A DNA stretch of 5,669 nt, taken from positions 1 through 5,669 of the forward strand of contig JAFYKS010000143.1 in assembly GCA_017537495.1 (NCBI GenBank), read 5' to 3'. The DNA comes from Bacillota bacterium. GTDB taxonomy: Bacteria > Bacillota > Clostridia > Peptostreptococcales > Anaerovoracaceae. Numbering within the stretch: position 1 is the first letter of the stretch; every line of letters begins with the position of its first letter. The notes below the pieces were generated by a model. That model was not told where the DNA came from. It made no database searches and saw only the letters and a list, made by a program, of their open reading frames with translations. The position numbers and the translations under genes are program-made. This document shows, piece by piece, positions 5,358 through 5,669 of the stretch.

Positions 5358-5669
5358 TTACTCCACCTCCAGTGAAATTGCGTGTGCGATTCCCGGTATG
5401 CTTTCTCCCTGCAGCGGCGAAATCACGGACAGCATGGCTCCCGTGGACATGAGCAGCACTTTTTTCAGTTCACCCTGTTCCATCCGCTGCAGCAGATGTC
5501 CTGCAAAAACCGATGCCGAACAGCCGCATCCGCTTCCGCCGCTGTGCACATCCTGATCTTTGGTATACAGCATGGTGCCGCAGTCATCATAGCGTTCCCG
5601 GACTTTTGCAGAAGGGAGCCCCGCATCCACAAGCAGATCCATGACAATTTCCCTGCCGATGAATCCCAG
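5358..5669 (-). CDS. spoVAD: Stage V sporulation protein AD (SpoVAD), C-terminal part
   Basis: SpoVAD is a soluble, thiolase-fold protein on the spore inner membrane that binds dipicolinic acid as part of the SpoVA channel system. The frame is open to the window edge, giving the last 103 residues of a protein usually about 330-340 long; the true start is outside. The C-terminal family signature is clear: a DCG segment, then QDVHSGGSGCGCSASVF, a hydrophobic KKVLLMSTGAMLS strand-loop, and QGESIPGIAHA close to the end. Its stop codon abuts the spoVAE ATG, the usual spoVAD-spoVAE order. Nothing suggests a defect in the visible part. Confidence 0.94.
   Translation of the reverse strand: MGFIGREIVMDLLVDAGLPSAKVRERYDDCGTMLYTKDQDVHSGGSGCGCSASVFAGHLLQRMEQGELKKVLLMSTGAMLSVISPLQGESIPGIAHAISLEVE

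Overview
The window comes from a spore-forming member of the Bacillota, most likely class Clostridia. The evidence is the end of a spoVA locus (spoVAD and spoVAE, found only in endospore formers), strong purine-rich Shine-Dalgarno sites of the AGGAGG type, SigA-like promoters, and a base composition that looks balanced by eye rather than AT-rich. Genus cannot be assigned from the sequence alone.

There are four transcription blocks. (1) Bases 1-2206, minus strand: a tightly packed operon of an ECF sigma factor, a single-pass membrane protein in the anti-sigma position, and a lipoprotein-type serpin (serine or cysteine protease inhibitor). All three genes overlap. A candidate ECF-type autoregulatory promoter precedes the sigma gene. 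The serpin frame is interrupted by one in-frame TAA at 463-465. It then continues open and serpin-like to the window edge, so this copy looks inactivated, or carries a sequencing error. (2) Bases 2235-3530, plus strand: a gene with a near-consensus extended -10 promoter encodes a PlsC-type acyltransferase fused to a C2C2 zinc ribbon and an unassigned C-terminal domain. (3) Bases 3537-4959, minus strand: an MFS transporter of the OFA (oxalate/formate antiporter-like) group, preceded by a 47-residue single-span membrane protein and a good SigA-type promoter. Blocks 2 and 3 converge on a shared bidirectional terminator. (4) Bases 4974-5669, minus strand: spoVAE and the C-terminal third of spoVAD, which function in dipicolinic acid uptake into the forespore.

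The most interesting unit is block 1. A membrane-anchored regulator next to an ECF sigma factor, with a secreted protease inhibitor as third gene, suggests a circuit in which an attack on the cell envelope or by a protease releases the sigma factor and induces the inhibitor. That is an inference from gene order, topology and promoter, not something the sequence proves. The second point of interest is the small membrane protein that sits 18 bases ahead of the transporter and has its own ribosome binding site. No RNA genes, insertion sequences, CRISPR arrays or gene-free stretches over 300 bases were seen.
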